DNA of 58,256 nucleotides, from positions 1 to 58,256 of the forward strand of contig URVM01000022.1 of NCBI GenBank assembly GCA_900551325.1, written 5' to 3'. The notes beneath the pieces are model-generated. The model made no database searches and had not been told where the DNA came from. It worked only from the letters and a program-made list of their open reading frames with translations. Shown one piece after another: positions 58,207 to 58,256 of this stretch. The position numbers were made by a program, and so were the translations under genes. Every line of letters starts with the position of its first letter. The stretch's first letter is position 1. Origin of the DNA: an uncultured Eubacteriales bacterium (GTDB lineage Bacteria; Bacillota; Clostridia; Lachnospirales; Cellulosilyticaceae).

Positions 58207-58256
58207 CACTGAAAAACTAATGTTTTTTAATAGTCCTCAACTACAGGGGTAAAAAA

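Overview
The window is a low-GC chromosomal segment from a spore-forming, plant- or glycan-degrading member of the Clostridia, most likely Lachnospiraceae of the Cellulosilyticum type. The basis is the dnaX-ybaB-recR cluster, tadA next to a large (about 265 nt) Alu-containing SRP RNA, a GerA/SpoVAF-type spore protein, clostridial families such as DUF3881, DUF6472 and DUF3169, and several glycoside hydrolases with two sugar-responsive modules. The genus is an inference; no database was searched.

Layout. 1-2.6 kb: a replication-initiator-like gene on the minus strand, then a small sigma-factor operon with DUF1659 and DUF2922 proteins and possibly a tiny third peptide. 2.6-5.8 kb: an A+T-rich two-gene cassette with a 310-aa protein of unknown function and a Clp/HSP100-like AAA+ ATPase. 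It has a structured leader and is bracketed by similar 28-bp sequences; this is the best candidate for an undescribed system. 5.8-11.2 kb: accessory DNA with a HARE-HTH protein, a Rieske oxygenase, a broken GNAT acetyltransferase, a zeta-like toxin with a 59-aa upstream partner, a small Pro/Gly-rich protein, a TraX membrane protein and a 22-bp tandem repeat.

11.2-24.5 kb: a sugar-use locus. It has a secreted SGNH esterase (minus strand), a GH94/GH161-type oligoglucan phosphorylase, a GH1 beta-glucosidase, a CUT1 ABC importer (LplB- and YtcP-type permeases and a binding lipoprotein) and a YesM/YesN two-component system. The likely flow is uptake of short beta-glucans, cytoplasmic phosphorolysis and hydrolysis, with the two-component system sensing the extracellular sugar. 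24.6-28.8 kb: an autoregulated XRE/DUF3169 pair with three perfect operators, a tRNA-Arg, and a von Willebrand A protein beside a Cys-rich protein that resembles its C-terminus.

29-38.6 kb: the tRNA hydroxylase TrhO, then a second glycan locus with a heparinase II/III-like lyase facing a GH88 unsaturated glucuronyl hydrolase and a large modular GH31 enzyme. An orphan PotD-like lipoprotein follows. Two related hairpin elements of about 145 bp, probably MITE-like, sit at 30.2 and 38.6 kb. 38.7-48.4 kb: a MarR regulator facing a DUF2798 membrane protein across a clear operator, a CE4 deacetylase, several conserved clostridial proteins, tRNA-Arg(CCT), an S41-like protein lacking the usual serine, a membrane-anchored Mrr-like protein, a spore protein and tadA.

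48.4-58.3 kb: SRP RNA, a chagasin-like inhibitor, an ArsC/Spx-like protein, dnaX-ybaB-recR, a GC-rich non-coding spacer, a codB-codA operon with a PyrR-binding loop in its leader, two very small membrane proteins, and a LiaS/NarL-type two-component system.
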